Below are positions 1 through 13,066 of a DNA stretch of 64,000 nucleotides, piece after piece. The translations under genes were made by a program, and so were the position numbers. How positions within the stretch are numbered: the first letter of the stretch is position 1; the number at the start of each line of letters is the position of its first letter. The DNA is from Siphonodentalium dalli. Lineage: Eukaryota > Mollusca > Scaphopoda > Gadilida > Siphonodentaliidae. The notes beneath the pieces are model-generated. The model searched no databases. It saw only the letters and a list, made by a program, of their open reading frames with translations, and had not been told where the DNA came from. Location: NCBI GenBank assembly GCA_032622095.1, contig CP136069.1, positions 181,463,122-181,527,121 of the forward strand, read 5' to 3'.

Positions 1-562
1 AGATTACGTCACTCTGCACGAAGCAGCAAAAGGTCATTATTAATTTTTACATTTAATCCCCTAATCCCCCATTCAGCCCATTGTCTGTCTGGTCACTCAC
101 GGCGCGCCAGCACAATGCATGTTTATGATGACATTGTATTTATGACGGTCGAGGTTTATGAGCACCAAGTGTAAGACAATAGCTTAATCAGCCAAATGTG
201 AATCACGACAGATATTTTGTGGCTATTTGTCGTCAATACCGATACAGTCAAAATAATATGCATGCTTTTATGACAGATTGTAATTTGATAATGGCGTAAC
301 AATATTAAGTTATTAGTTTCCAGATGTCACTTAGATATTTACGCAAGGATAAATATTTAATGATTTAAAAAAAGATATTGATATAAAACAAAAAAATAAT
401 GACATTAAGAGGGACAATCCCCCCCCCCCCCCAAATCACTCTTTCACATAGAGATTAATAATTTTTTAATAAATGATATATATACAAATTAATACTTCTA
501 GTTCATCAACATTATTTAAATTATTGTGTATTTTACCTGTGTCTGTTAGATTTTACGTTTTA
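1..562. other. AT-rich intergenic sequence, no gene seen
   Basis: No open frame of useful length and no recognisable RNA gene. A run of 14 C lies at 419-432 and is the only low-complexity feature. Confidence 0.6.
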
Positions 563-722
563 GTCATTAATTGTGAACCGAACAGAAAACGATGATTTAA
601 TCTGGCCAAAGTTCTTTTTAATTTGGCCAAACAACATTTGGCTAAAGTTTTTTTCATTTGGCTAATAAAATTTTCATTTGGCTAAACTTTTGGCTAAAGT
701 TTTTTCGGTCCAGCGTGAACAC
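563..722 (+). mobile_element. Short repeat rich in 'TTTGGCCAAA'-type motifs, copy 1
   Basis: This 160-bp block repeats 'attTGGC(C/T)AAA' several times and ends with 'TTTTTCGGTCCAG'. A second copy with the same beginning ('aattgtgaac') and the same end lies at 32419-32571. A more diverged relative lies near 30703-30806. The direct comparison supports a dispersed non-autonomous element. The family is not recognised. Confidence 0.55.
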
Positions 723-845
723 TGTCTATTATGCGATAGTTATGGGACATGGGTTATCGTGTTCATAATATGCGTGGCTTTCCGATATTGTTTTGTTGTA
801 TTCAACAGGATAGTAATCCTTTATGTAGCTTGTATGCCATATAGT

Positions 846-1985
846 AGCCTGTCATTTGTAAACAAAAATGGGTTTCATTTTGGGCAACATCTTTTTTCGT
901 AAAGCCCATATACTGGATACATTGTAAACCAATGATGACAAGCTTCTTATCGCTCAGTTGCCTCAAAAATGGCGTTACCATAGCTACAACATGTGATTTA
1001 TGAGATTTCTGGAAAATGATCATGTGAAGTATTTTAGTGTTGACAGTGGACTTATTGGTGGATATAGTTATAGTATTTGCATGTATATCACGTCCAAGAC
1101 GAGCCACCAGTACTGTTCTCAAGTGTCAAGGTCAAAGTGAAAGGTCATGGTCATTGTAAAAATTGCTGTTTTTATCACTGCATGTCCTATTATTTGTCTA
1201 TATGAGGAACCTTTCGAAATAGATTGAATGATGTTGATATTTTTTCATTCTGGAAATAAGGGCCTTTATTGTGAGCCATATATCATATCCATAGGATAAT
1301 TGTTACTTATGTGAGAGATTTTACGAAACATGTGACCGGGCCAATGCCCACACCTGAAATGAGAAATTGCTCTTCCCAATAAACAATGGCCACACAATCA
1401 GTGGGGCGGTTAGAGGACAAAATTGGCAATTGTATGGTAAAAGCATCAACGTTGGTACACATGTATATCACATGATTATTAGTCAATTTGGATATGATCC
1501 GAAGCTTAAACTTGTACACCGTTGCCATGGCAACCATTTGGGTGAAAACGCCTCTTTTTGCCATACTACTTATGTATTGCTAATGCCACTAATTAACCTC
1601 ATGGAAACCCATATACTTGTTAGAACATATCCATTTTATATATGGGTAAATTCAAAAATGCTGTACCCAAGAGTATGGTAATAAGACGCACGTACGTCAA
1701 TATTAATATAAATTTAACAACGGTTGAGCAACACAGATGACTTTTTGTCTAATTGTGAATTTGACAGAAAAAAAAATCAAAGTTGGTTTGAGATATTGTT
1801 GTGGAACAGGGATCAGTTCAGTTGAAATGCTTTACAGTTGTCGCCCTACATGCTAAAGTACACATGGGAGCCATAACTCAGGTAAAACATCTGCTTTGCG
1901 AAGATCGAGATATTGCTATAAAACATCCATTGATTAACTATGCATCAAATCGGTCGACGTTTGTTCAATCTATCGTTTTTGTTAT
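846..1985 (+). mobile_element. 1.1-kb dispersed repeat, copy 1 (inverted relative to 7745-8888)
   Basis: Read on the plus strand, this block matches the reverse complement of 7745-8888 along its whole length with moderate divergence. Shared landmarks are 'AGTAGCCTGTCATTTGT' at the left, 'GGAACAGGGATCAGTTCAG' near 1805, and 'ATGCATCAAATCGG' followed by 'GACGTTTGTTCAA' at the right. Open frames inside it are short and not conserved between copies, so it looks non-coding. The element class is unknown. Confidence 0.7.
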
Positions 1986-1990
1986 ATATA

Positions 1991-2067
1991 GACACCTAGG
2001 TGGTATTGGATATGCGGGAGAAACAACACCGTTGTTTCTCCCTCATATCCAATACCACTGAGGTGTC
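1991..2067. repeat. Near-perfect hairpin with 37-bp arms
   Basis: The arms 1991-2027 and 2031-2067 are reverse complements with few mismatches and a 3-bp loop. The left arm begins 'GACACCTAGGTGGTATTGG'. It sits directly between the 1.1-kb repeat and the foldback element that follows, so it may be a small MITE or a recombination by-product. Confidence 0.85.
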
Positions 2068-2077
2068 TGTCTTAGGG

Positions 2078-3019
2078 TACCCTCACACCATAGCGTGTGC
2101 TGAAACCTATGAGTTGGGTGTAAAAAATATTTGTATACGCACCAAACGCAAGCGAAATCAACAATTTTGTCAATTTGTAACCTATTCGACCTATGGGTTG
2201 CGTGTGAGTTGCGTGTGGGTTACATGTGGGTTGCGTGGTGGTTGCGTGTGAGTTGCGTGTAGAACTTACGAGTTGCGTTTGAGTTGCGTTCAAAACTTAC
2301 AAGTTGCGTTTGACCTGCGTGCTAGTTGCGTGGTATTTGCGAATATCTGTCACGTGATAAAAACTTATAAAAATTGCCGATTCATTATTTTCTTCAGTAC
2401 TGATTTGGTCATCGAAGAGTCAACATGTGGAAAGCTACCAAGAAATCAGATAAAAGTGACCCCAAAAGTTTATTTATACCATTTCTCAACACGCATGTAG
2501 TACGCAACTAACACGCAACTCACACGCAACTAATAGGTTGGATACGCAGGGCATAGGTTGGGGATACGCTGGGAATAAGCACAATAGGTTGGGGGTACGC
2601 TATACACGCAACATGATCGTAACAGGCACGCAACACGATCGCAAAATGATCGCAACAGGTACGCAACACATTCGCAACATGTACGGTACCAAAACCTGGC
2701 CGGATACCTCAAATTTGGACCTGCGATCACCTGCGTTCATAACTTATGAGTTGCGTACCTGTTGCGATCGTGTTGCGTGCGTAGCGTACCTGTTGCGTCC
2801 ATGTTGCGTATAAATTGATCGCAGGCATTCGCAGAGAATTATTGAACATGTTAAAAATTTCCGAACTTACTCTGCGTGTGTCTGCGATCACCTGCGTGCT
2901 TGTTGCGTACTTCAAACCTATAAAACTTATTAGTTGCGTGTGAGTTGCGTTCGGAACTTATGACCACTATTTTTTATTCGCAACCATACGCAACTGGTGA
3001 TCGCTATGGTGTGAGGGTA
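2078..3019. mobile_element. Foldback-like element with iterated 'ACGCAACT' motifs
   Basis: The ends are inverted: 'TACCCTCACACCATAGCG' at 2078 and its complement ending at 3019. The interior is built from many copies of a roughly 10-bp motif, 'GAGTTGCGTG'. It runs forward at about 2175-2340, inverted at about 2500-2680 and forward again at about 2745-2995. Reiterated inverted subterminal motifs are typical of foldback or hAT/P-like non-autonomous elements. No transposase frame is present and no convincing target-site duplication was seen. ORFs through it are by-products of the repeat. Confidence 0.7.
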
Positions 3020-5050
3020 ACTTTACTTAGAACATTTCTGACCGCAAGATGTCAGAAACCAGATTCCAGACAGAAGCAAATCATGTTAATTGATTGTGTA
3101 ATATACACACTTTGAAAAATTAAATTTATATATTCTATTACCCCCTTCGCGAGCCTCAAGCATGATATTGTCTTTGTCGCCGATCAGCTTACCCCACGCT
3201 GTAATGTAATTAATTAACACGTTGTTGTCGAGCGCATTTACCCATTGAATGTCTCCAATCAGCTACTCATTTCCATATCAGCACGGGTGAGAAGAGTGAA
3301 TTTTGCCAGTATCATAGCCTGAGTATAACTCATTTACAGTATGCACACGTCACAAAATACTGCCCGGCGTACGTTGCACTTGTTTGATAATTTTTCTCCA
3401 AAACTTTCAGAATGTGGACCGAACACACACGAACGAACATGAACATGAATATGACATTGGTTGAAAACGTGACGCGACCACACTCCGCATTCGAAAGGGG
3501 GACTTAAAGTTTGACCTAGCAATCTAGATAAGTAATGTTTAACTTATTATCAAAACTGATTCTGCATGTGTACTTGTGTGCTATTTTCGTCCGGCGAAGA
3601 CGAACGAAGTAATTTTCTAAACTCTAGAGAGTACTGTTCAATGATAGCGTGTTCCTGCACGGGAAAATATAAATCATGATAGCTAAAACGCCTCTTATTT
3701 AATACGCTCTCTTCAATTTTCTTGAGTAATCAATATGTACCTGAAGAGATTGTACCAACGAAGAACGGGTGAGAATTTGTATAGAAATTGTCAGCGCATC
3801 CGCACTCAATCAGACTTAAACGTCAGGTGCTAGTGTACGGCGAATTACAAATTACAATATATTTACTGCCGTGCGAATTGGCGCTATCGCAAGCCAGAAA
3901 GAAACAAATCGATAGCCCAGAAATGGACATATACTGTTTTTTTTTTTTTGCGATAAAGGTGAACAAATGAGATAAATACGATTGACGGTCTACATCAATG
4001 GTAAAATAACTTGTAGTCCGATACCTGTAGTTACTATGCGCTCGCTACAACGAAAAATGCTTGAACGAAGTCATGTATGATTTTTTAAGGAGATCAATTG
4101 CTCCAGCTTGACTTGAAATTAGTTGTATATCTATAATATACAAAAGGGGTCAGGGCAAAATAGTTTGCAACTTAAGAAGACCTTCCACGATGCCCCATTT
4201 CCCCCGGAACCCGTATAATATTCAAATAGGGACGGTGGTAATTACCTTTCTGCATGGGTTACACATTTCGCTGCTCTCAATTAGCATTTCAATTTAAGTA
4301 TATTGTTTGCCTTTATATTATAGAAGCTGTTAAACTAATATATGCATCAATTCATCATCTTGGTTCCCATTTGTTCAAATAATAAAAAATATTGTTTTTT
4401 TTCCCAATAAATTTTAATTCTGATCATAAACTTGTGAACATGAACAATATTCATCTATATATAAATATTCATTTTTAAATATTTTATTCTATAAATTGTG
4501 CCTATATAAAAATTCCTGGAGATATGGGCTTAGGGATCGCTCAAGGGGTGGGGTCAGCAATGCGACTATTCTGCAGTTGTAAAACGGACAGGCCCGTTGC
4601 ACCCTGAACAAATGTCTGTTTTTAAAATTAGACATACATGCAGATTAATGTAGGTTGATTCTTGAATTTACATGGGGTTATTCTGAAAGGACAAGTAACA
4701 GTTTTTTTGACATTGCGACGTATTTCACCAGATGGATAGCAGCGATCACAAATGGTAATAGGGTGGTCTAAATGATCTTTATATGGAGCAGGGTGGTGTT
4801 GGGAGGTGGTGGAATCATTTTTTCGACAACATATTATTTTTAATTCGCCGAAACTGGGGCGTGAAAATAAGGGCATAGCTGCCAATAATTTCATCAGCAA
4901 TGGCCTCCCCACATCATTCGCGCACTACATGCAGTTGTGATGGCCTTCCTATTTGCAATCGAGCTCAGTAGTCATGCAGACAACACACCACATGTCCACA
5001 CCGTGATGTCCGTGCAATGCACCGATCCCATGTAATATGTGCATATATAA
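3020..5050. other. AT-rich sequence, no gene seen
   Basis: No frame with recognisable domains. A 94-codon minus-strand frame at 4628-4912 contains several cysteines (for example ITICDRCYPSGE), but it matches nothing I know and has no supporting splice or codon evidence. Confidence 0.5.
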
Positions 5051-5425
5051 ATGGGACAACTTGCGAATGCGGTATTAATTCTGTCTGAAATGTCTTCATT
5101 GGAGATAGCACCCGTAGTGGAGTCTGTCCAGGTGGATAACGAGACTACGTGTGAGATTTCCGGTTTTAAAACTAAATTTAAATACAACTTGAAAATTCAC
5201 AAATCAAGACCCCATGAAACCCTGCCAAGTGCTACAGTAACAACCACACCAGAAGCAGACCACGTTTGTGACGTTTGTTGGAAGATTTACAAATCAAAGC
5301 CGGGTTTGGTTCTGCACAGGAAAGGGAAACATCTTTTATGGTATCGGAGTTCTTCACAGCAGTGCTTGGTGGTGAGATGGCTGATGATGTTATCGAATGT
5401 TAGCTCCCGCTTATTACAATATTGA
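5051..5425 (+). CDS. C2H2 zinc-finger-like ORF, one finger degenerate
   Basis: A 124-codon frame. Residues about 74-95 form a classical C2H2 finger: CDVC, 12 residues, H, four residues, H. An upstream segment starting CEISGFKTKF and continuing to HKSRPH has the same spacing, but its second cysteine is serine, so that finger is probably non-functional. The last 25 or so residues look like random translation after the second finger. This suggests a truncated copy, or an exon whose splice site I cannot place. It could be a host zinc-finger exon or a mobile-element nucleic-acid-binding domain. The finger pattern is seen; the function is inferred. Confidence 0.45.
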   Translation: MGQLANAVLILSEMSSLEIAPVVESVQVDNETTCEISGFKTKFKYNLKIHKSRPHETLPSATVTTTPEADHVCDVCWKIYKSKPGLVLHRKGKHLLWYRSSSQQCLVVRWLMMLSNVSSRLLQY

Positions 5426-7744
5426 CAGTGGTAGTTCTTCATAATCTGGAAAATAAAATGAGCCATTGTTCACCTGAAGAATAGCAAAACTCAATCATAG
5501 GGTGTTTAAATTGCAACGCGCAACCCCTAGGTTACAGTATGTTATTTTAGTATGCCAAATCGACTGTCCCTCCGTTACACATTCCACGTTTGCGGAGATA
5601 TTAGCCAGACACAACACAATTATGTAAATTAAAAGGACACTAGGCCACACGTCCCCCGAATAAGTTGGCTTTATTTGCCCGGGTTTTTTAGAAATAATTA
5701 TGCGAACAATCGCAATATGTTTATGGAGAAAAAGGGCGACAGCTCCGACAAAAATCACCAGACCTGAACCATATTCAAACCTGACTTGAACAATGGGATG
5801 GATATTCCTCATGCATGTAAAGTATCGTTCGGATTAGTTGATATTAACTGGAATTATCCGGACAAGACGAAAATGGCAATTTATAGGTCGAAAAACGATA
5901 AAAACTAATAAAAAAATCACCTGACCGAAACAATATTTGAACTAGACATCAATCTCAATAAGGCCAAAAAAAAAGATTGTATGTTTCCGCTAACGGAGCG
6001 AAAACATTATGGTAGGTAGGTAGGGAATATTTTTTATTATTTTATTTTGATTTTCTTCATCCAGCAGCATAAATATTGAACTACCTCGACCGAAGTGACA
6101 TAAAATGCCAACTCATGTTGTAGGTAAAGTATTACTTTATCAACACAGTGGAAATATACATTAAGATTTACTTGATCATGCAATTTTATACTATAGTTGA
6201 CAGTGGTTAGCATTATTTTTGGGCAATTAATTGATTCTGATAATTGAAGCGGCATTTCTAATAATGTTGTTGTTCGATCTGATATGAGGACCATCGAATC
6301 GGATTGAGTGCTTTTAATTTAACGAGAACAGGCTGGTATAGTTGTAAGTGTTGAATTTGTTTGGAACGCGTACATGTATAATACAAAATAGTGTTTTGAG
6401 TGGAAATAAATATCTCGCTCGTAACTGAGACAGATGTTTATTTCGGCTCATGACAACCCACTCAAAACACTTGTCTGGGTCACTCATTGGATAATTTTGA
6501 TACATGCACCCACTCAGAAATACTAGATACTGTGTACTCTTATATCAGAACAATTGGTTTAAAACGTAGGCTGTGTTGAGGGTATACTTTATAGAGCAAA
6601 CTGATCTCGTACGGGAATATCAGTAATTGCTATTGTCTGGACTTGTTATGCTGGCGAAAACTGTGCACTGCTGATGGTCTGTTGTTCAGACCAAACTCTA
6701 ACTCACGAGGATGCCTCACCAACAGCGCTACGTACTGTGTGATCAGTATGACATTACCACTGACCGCCGCCAAAAGAGTAGCTGATAACGTGTCACTTGC
6801 TACACGTAAGAAACAGCCGTCCACGCCATACTGTGACATAACCAATACAAAATCGAAGACTGCCCCTCCAATGTTTTTTTGTTCTTGAGGACAAAATTGG
6901 CACGGTTATTCACGCTGTTGGTGCAGGAATGTTATATATGACAACTTCATAAATTAGCAGTCTTCCGGGACTTAGTATCGAACGTGTTGTCCTTTTTTGA
7001 AAACAGTGAAAACTGGTTCAGCCAGTTACACAGGTCTTGACGATTTAAATGCAGACGGGGAACCACAGTGCAGTTATATGTGTCGATAACTTCCTGTTGA
7101 TCTCTCCGAGACAAAATCCATACATGGGAATGACATGATCACCATCCTATTTTCAATCTTTGAAATACATTTTCAATGGATAAACCCACGCACATGGATT
7201 AAATAATTGGATGGGACATGCCGTGACATGATATTTACCACTTGATACAATAAAGTGCACTAAGCCATAGACGCGTGTTTCGCTTAAATCGGAGCAGCAA
7301 TACATTTTCACTAAAGGATTTGTTCTGGATTGTGAGAGATGAGCAACATTGAGTACACATATCACCATCACTGACTATGAAATGAAAACAGCCATTAAGA
7401 CCAGCAAAAAATATTATAACTAAAGTCCATGCATGTAGGTTAAAATATTACATTACTTGGAGTATAAATAATAATTGAATAATACAATCAAACCACCAAA
7501 CACATGTAGTGTGCTTCCAAAGAAGAATATTTCCCTTCCCACGCTCTCTCTCCATTCTCCATCTATATCACCTTGTCTTTTACTCACCATTATCTCTCTC
7601 CCCCTCTACGTCTGTCTTACATATACTGTTTGTGTTCTATTGGATTGGTGTTCAACTATCCTTTCCCAATGTTCAGTCAGTCTAATTTTTCAAAGCAATC
7701 AAACAAAAAGAAAAGGCTCATTTTTCTATTTAAAAAAAATAAAT
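5426..7744. other. AT-rich intergenic region with one weak exon-like frame
   Basis: No gene can be supported. On the minus strand, 6630-6910 has an open frame with two hydrophobic stretches (around FDFVLVMSQYGV and GNVILITQYVALL). It could be an exon of a membrane protein, but I see no clear flanking splice sites and no family resemblance. Confidence 0.4.
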
Positions 7745-8888
7745 GTCGTTATCGCGATATATAATTTGAACAAACGTCCGCCGATTTGATGCATATTTGA
7801 TAAACGGATTTTTCATAGCAATACCTCGATCGATTTCGCAAAGTGGATGTTTTACCTAAGATATGGATTTAAAATTGTGTACTTGAGTAATGCCAGGGCG
7901 ATAACTTTAAAGGATTTCAACTGAACTGATCCCTGTTCCACAACAATATCTCGAAATAAATCAAACTTTGATGCTCAACCGTTGTTAATTTATATTATTA
8001 TCATACTGTTGGGGATAGCATTTTGAACTACCCATATATAAAATGTATATGTTCTAACAAGTATATAGTCCAATCAAAATAGATGCACCGTGAACAGTTT
8101 TCTATGAGGTTGCTGATCATTAGCAATACATAATGGCTAGACTATGGCAAAACAGGTGTTTTCACCAACAATTGGTGCCACGCCAACGGTGTACATTCTT
8201 CGAATCATATCCAAAATTACTTATAATGGTGTGATATTCATGTGTCAACTTTGATTCTTTTACCATAAAATTTACGATTTTGTCCTCTTTCCACCCAACT
8301 AATGGTGTGGCCATTGTCTATCGGGAAGAGCAATTTCTAATTTTAAGGGTCGGCAATTGGCCCGGTCACATGTTCGTAAATTCTCTCACACAGGCAATAA
8401 TCAGCCTATGAATATGATATGTGGCTCAAAATAAAGGCTATGATCTCCAGAATGGAACAAAATATCAATATGATGCCATAAATTGAGAACGGTTTCTCAT
8501 AAAGACAAATAATAGGCCATGAAGTGATAAAAACAGCAATGCTTGACAATGGCCTTGACCTTTCATAGTTACATTGACACTTGAGATCAGTACTGGCGGT
8601 TCGTCTTAGAGAATATATACATATAAGTATTATTATATAACTATATTCACCAATAAGTCCACCGTTCTCACAAAATACTTCATATATGATCATTTTCTAG
8701 AATTCTCAGAAACCACATACTGTTGCTATGGTAACGACATTTTTGAGGCAACTAATCGATAAGAAGCTTGTCAACATTGGTTTCCAATGTCTCCAGTATA
8801 TGGAATTTACGATAAATTACATTGCCCAAAATCCTCAATTTTTGTTTACGAAACCCATTTTTTTTATACAAATGACAGGCTACTAATA
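7745..8888 (-). mobile_element. 1.1-kb dispersed repeat, copy 2
   Basis: This is the reverse-complement partner of 846-1985. It starts at the conserved 'TTGAACAAACGTCCGCCGAT' region and ends at 'CAAATGACAGGCTACTA'. Internal indels and substitutions show that the two copies have been diverging for some time. No intact coding frame is shared. Confidence 0.7.
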
Positions 8889-8907
8889 TGTATAGTTTTA
8901 TATATTG

Positions 8908-10417
8908 ACTAGCAGGGTTACCCGGCGTTGCCCAGGTTAATGCGATGTGAAACCATCTGTATGCTGTGGATATTTGTGTTATACGTTTTCTCATAAATTG
9001 TATATTCAAATAGCATCACAAAACATGATTATTACAGTCATGGAATATAAGTAGTGGCCCACCTTGTCAATTGTCATTCTGTTTATCGCGATTAATCCGT
9101 TCCACCAATAATGAAGTATTTATTTATTTACAACTGCGTATACGTTATAATATGATACATGGACATCATAAAGACATTAGTTCGCATAAATAAAAGATGA
9201 CAATTGGGTTTTACATATTGAGATGTATCAATCAATCTAGTGGGTTTGACTAAGATCTCGAGGATACCTGGCTATCATATCTCCATGAAGATACAGATGT
9301 TTTAAAGAAATTTCCAGTTGCTCCTCTGTTCATGGTGCTATATATTGGCTAAATATTCTCTGTTTCAACGAAATGTTGCTGCGTGCATATCAGCTACATT
9401 TGTCACACACAGAGCGAGATTTTGAGTTGTTTATGTCAGTCGATGAGTCTGTTCTAAACCCCTTGTCAGATGTCAGTATTGGGAGGATCCTGAAAAGTCA
9501 TGTGCTACTAACTGCATTTTATTGTATATCGGAAGAAATTATATATGACTGCACACTGTGACCACTATTGTTGAACAGGCCTTCCATATATCCTGACAAA
9601 TTGTAACTTTTTGTGTGGAAACTGTATTGAATGGAACAGACTCAATTTTGTTATAATATATATGCAATCCTCTGACGGTTCGAGATCTCTCAGTTTGCAC
9701 GAATATATGTATCTCTTCAATAGAATGATAAATATACGTTTAATGCTTCTTCTATGTATCTCTTTTTGCTAGCTCATTGTGTGAATGTCCTGATTGCCAT
9801 TCCCATATAAATATGACAATTAAGAAGATATAATTGTTCAAGTGACTTATAAGTGGGTTACCATTTGTCGGGATTGTGAAATGTGAACGCCCAAATCTCC
9901 TTAAAATGATATGGAGATGGCCTGGGTGACTATATATAACTTATATGTGGATATCGGCGAATAGCAATCTTATCTATGATTGTGCTATCCGCTCGCCATC
10001 CGTGACGCAAACGACACCAAATCAGCGTTTGCCTCTTCGATTGTACCGCGTGAAGTTATATATAGAACACACAGACAGACAGAAAGACAGACAGACAGCA
10101 CAATTTGATTTCTTGTATCATCTGAGAAGAACGTGTCTGAATTTGATGGTAATTGGTACTAAAAATATTTTGTATCAGTTTTTGGTGACCCTCTCGTCCC
10201 TATTTCGGACTCAAGCTGCACACACTAAGACTCATTAGAGATTAGAGATGGATATATATGAAATTGGTGAAAATTGGCGAGTATACAAATTCGTATCAAA
10301 TTGAAGGAACCCATATCTCTCACCCATAGGGCACCAATTTATTGTGTCTAAACCACACGATAAGATTCCTCGTATCACGGAGAAGAATATGTATCAATCT
10401 GGTGGAAATCGGCACTA

Positions 10418-10457
<40 letters not shown>

Positions 10458-11459
10458 GTCCCTCTCATCTCTATACACCAATGACTCGAATGGCCCCACT
10501 TGTGACATCCTTCAACCACACAATTACACTCCTGATATCATGGAGATGATTGTTTATAAGTTTGGTGATAATCGGCGACTAGACAATGTTTTTTTTAATC
10601 AAATTTGGTGCCAATCCCTCCCTCCCCATCTCTCACCTACACAGCACCACTATGGCGTCTTTAAATCACACGATCAGATTCCTCGTATCATGGATAAGAA
10701 CGTGTATCAATTTGGTTGAAATTGGCGCCAAAAAAATTGTGCATCAATTTTGGTGCCCCTGTCCCTTTCAATACACCCCTAACTCGAATGAGGCCACACT
10801 TGACAGATATAAGCCACACCATTAGACTCCTCATACCACGGGGATGCTTTTGTATAAGTGTGGTGGCAATCGGCGACTAAACCAATTATTGTCAAATTTA
10901 GTGCCCACCCCCTCCCAATCTCTCATCCAAACGACAACAATTTGGCGTTGTTGAATCGCACAATTATATTCCTTGTATCATGAAGAAGAATATATATCAA
11001 TTTGGTGGAAATCGGCGCTAAAATTAGTTTTATCAATTTTGGTGCCCCTCTCCCCGTTCGTGCAAATCTGACTCGAACGACGCCACTTTTGACATATTTA
11101 AACCACACCGTCGGATTCATCATATCATGGGGACGATTATATGTAAGTTTCGTGGCAATTGGCGACAGAAAAAAATTCTGCCCTCCCCCTTCCGGGCACT
11201 CCTGACGCGAACGGCACGACTTTTGCCATATTTAAAACACACCATAAGTTTCCTCATACTATGGGGATGATTATATATAAGTTTCGTGGCAATCGCCGAC
11301 AAATGTTTTTTCTGCCCCTCCCCCTTTTCTGCCCCTGACAACAACGGCGTCACTTTAGAAAATTTTAACCCCGACCATTATCTTTCTCGTAAACAGTTGC
11401 TCCTAGTAGACCCCTTTGGCATCATCTAGATGGCCCCCTGTGAATTTCTATAGAACACC

Positions 11460-11511
<52 letters not shown>

Positions 11512-11515
11512 TTCG
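8908..11515 (+). mobile_element. Tandem-core element, family 1, copy A (pearl/Helentron-like)
   Basis: It begins 'ACTAGCAGGGTTACCCGGCG' and ends in a (GACA)n tract at about 11459-11512. About 1.1 kb of head sequence leads to a first, shorter GACA tract near 10071-10100. From 10103 there follow diverged tandem units of about 150 bp. Each carries 'TTTGGTGGAAATCGGCG', 'GGTGCCCCTCTCCC', 'ACTCGAACGGCGCCACTT' and 'ATTCCTCGTATCATGG'. An AT dinucleotide tract lies at about 10421-10455. Head, core repeats and tetranucleotide tail match the layout known for bivalve pearl elements and Helentron-associated elements. No Rep/helicase is encoded. The class is inferred. Confidence 0.6.
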
Positions 11516-12528
11516 CAAATATAGATATAGATATATGCTGCTTGGCCTTTCAATGTTCTACATATCTTCAGGCAACATATATAGACATTACTGTAATAAA
11601 TGCCCAATTGTCTATAGTTCCATAATATTTCAATTGAGATTAAAAGAGAACCTTGTTTATAATTACAGTGGGCCAGTGAGAAAATATGCTTCACTGGATT
11701 TCAAAGAGAAGTCGGGGAACCTTCTGGGTAGCATTATAGAACATTGCTTGAAGGGACTATTTATGGCGAATTAATTATCTTAGACATGATATTGATAAGT
11801 TTTTGGAGATTTTGACTCAACGCTGTATTATTGAGACAATTATAACCGAATTATATAGCAGGAGTATTTTGTCGAATCTAATGATTTTTACTGTGACGTA
11901 AGTCAGTCTGTTTATTAAAAACACGTCCCGACTTCTAGAAAATTCTAGCATGTGTGAAGATATATTGCGAGAGAGAAAATATGCTTTATTGGATTTCAAA
12001 AGCGCAAAGAAAATTCTGATGCCTATTAGGTATTGACATTGGCATATGTTTTATCGAACGCTGAATGATTGTTTTTGAGAATTCGATTACAGGTATTTGT
12101 CCAATTGTACCAATTTCTTAAAGGGGCTCTGTATGGTTAAGTTGTGAGAAGCAGTGTGAGATAAGCTTCGAGAACATTCGAGATATCGAAGGTTCCATAA
12201 CGATGCGTGGGTTTAAAATGTTCGAGAACGTTTGAGTTATAGAAAATTATGCGTGGGTTGATAAGCTTCCAGAAGGTTAAAAAAAGTATGCACAGAAAAT
12301 GAGGAGTTTAAGATCGTGTTGCATTTATTTTATTATAAATAATTAAACAAAGACCTACAAGAACAAAGCAACACAGAAAAGGAGGAGTTTCAGTGACATA
12401 CTCACTAACAAAACTATAGGGAATGGGCGTGATATAATCAACGAGGAGCCTCACACTCATAGGGGAGGCATATACCCATAGGGGAGGCAAAGTCCCACTT
12501 GGGGACACAGTACCGCGTATGCAGGACG
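11516..12528. other. Non-coding AT-rich stretch with weak internal duplication
   Basis: A segment around 11668-11760 ('GAGAAAATATGCTTCACTGG') recurs in diverged form at about 11968-12050. A phrase 'CGAGAAC.TT.GAG.TAT' recurs at 12172 and 12222. No gene is seen. Confidence 0.45.
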
Positions 12529-12556
12529 TATGTATGTATGTATGTATGTATGTATG
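12529..12556. repeat. (ATGT)n microsatellite
   Basis: About seven uninterrupted copies of a tetranucleotide. Confidence 0.9.
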
Positions 12557-13066
12557 AGTCCATGAATGTGTGCCCGTGTGACAGTGTGTCTGTGATTTGC
12601 CTCTACATGTACGCATAAAATTCCTGTACGAACACCTGTCACACTCTACTATGCATGTGTGGGTCACTGATTGGGGTTTAATGTCACTTTTATCAACTAA
12701 TGCCATATCACGACATTGCCAGTTTTAGTGGTGGAGGAAATCCGCACATTTACGGATAATCTGACAGTGATATCAATGGCTGATAAACTCGTCGACCACG
12801 TAGGGCAATCCACCGGCCATCGGCGAGTACCTGGCAACTGCAACAAATCACGATTTCGAGTTACGAAGTCCATAATGGAAAGGTGTGGAGTTGTACCCCT
12901 AACAGACTGAGCCAGCGATGATCCTTTCAAGTGTGGGTGTCTATACAATTGAATGCTTATATTTGTAAAGTTTGTTAATCTGCCGACTTATTCTTTACGT
13001 TTTACACCCAGATTGTGAACTTGTATATATGTTGTATTCTACAGCAACATAAAGAACTCGATTAAA

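Noticed and set aside
10342-10719. 125-codon plus-strand frame
   Set aside because: Runs through an AT dinucleotide tract and tandem core units. No conservation between units.
12308-12706. 132-codon minus-strand frame with THTYIHTYIHTS
   Set aside because: It crosses the ATGT microsatellite, and the residues outside it show no domain.
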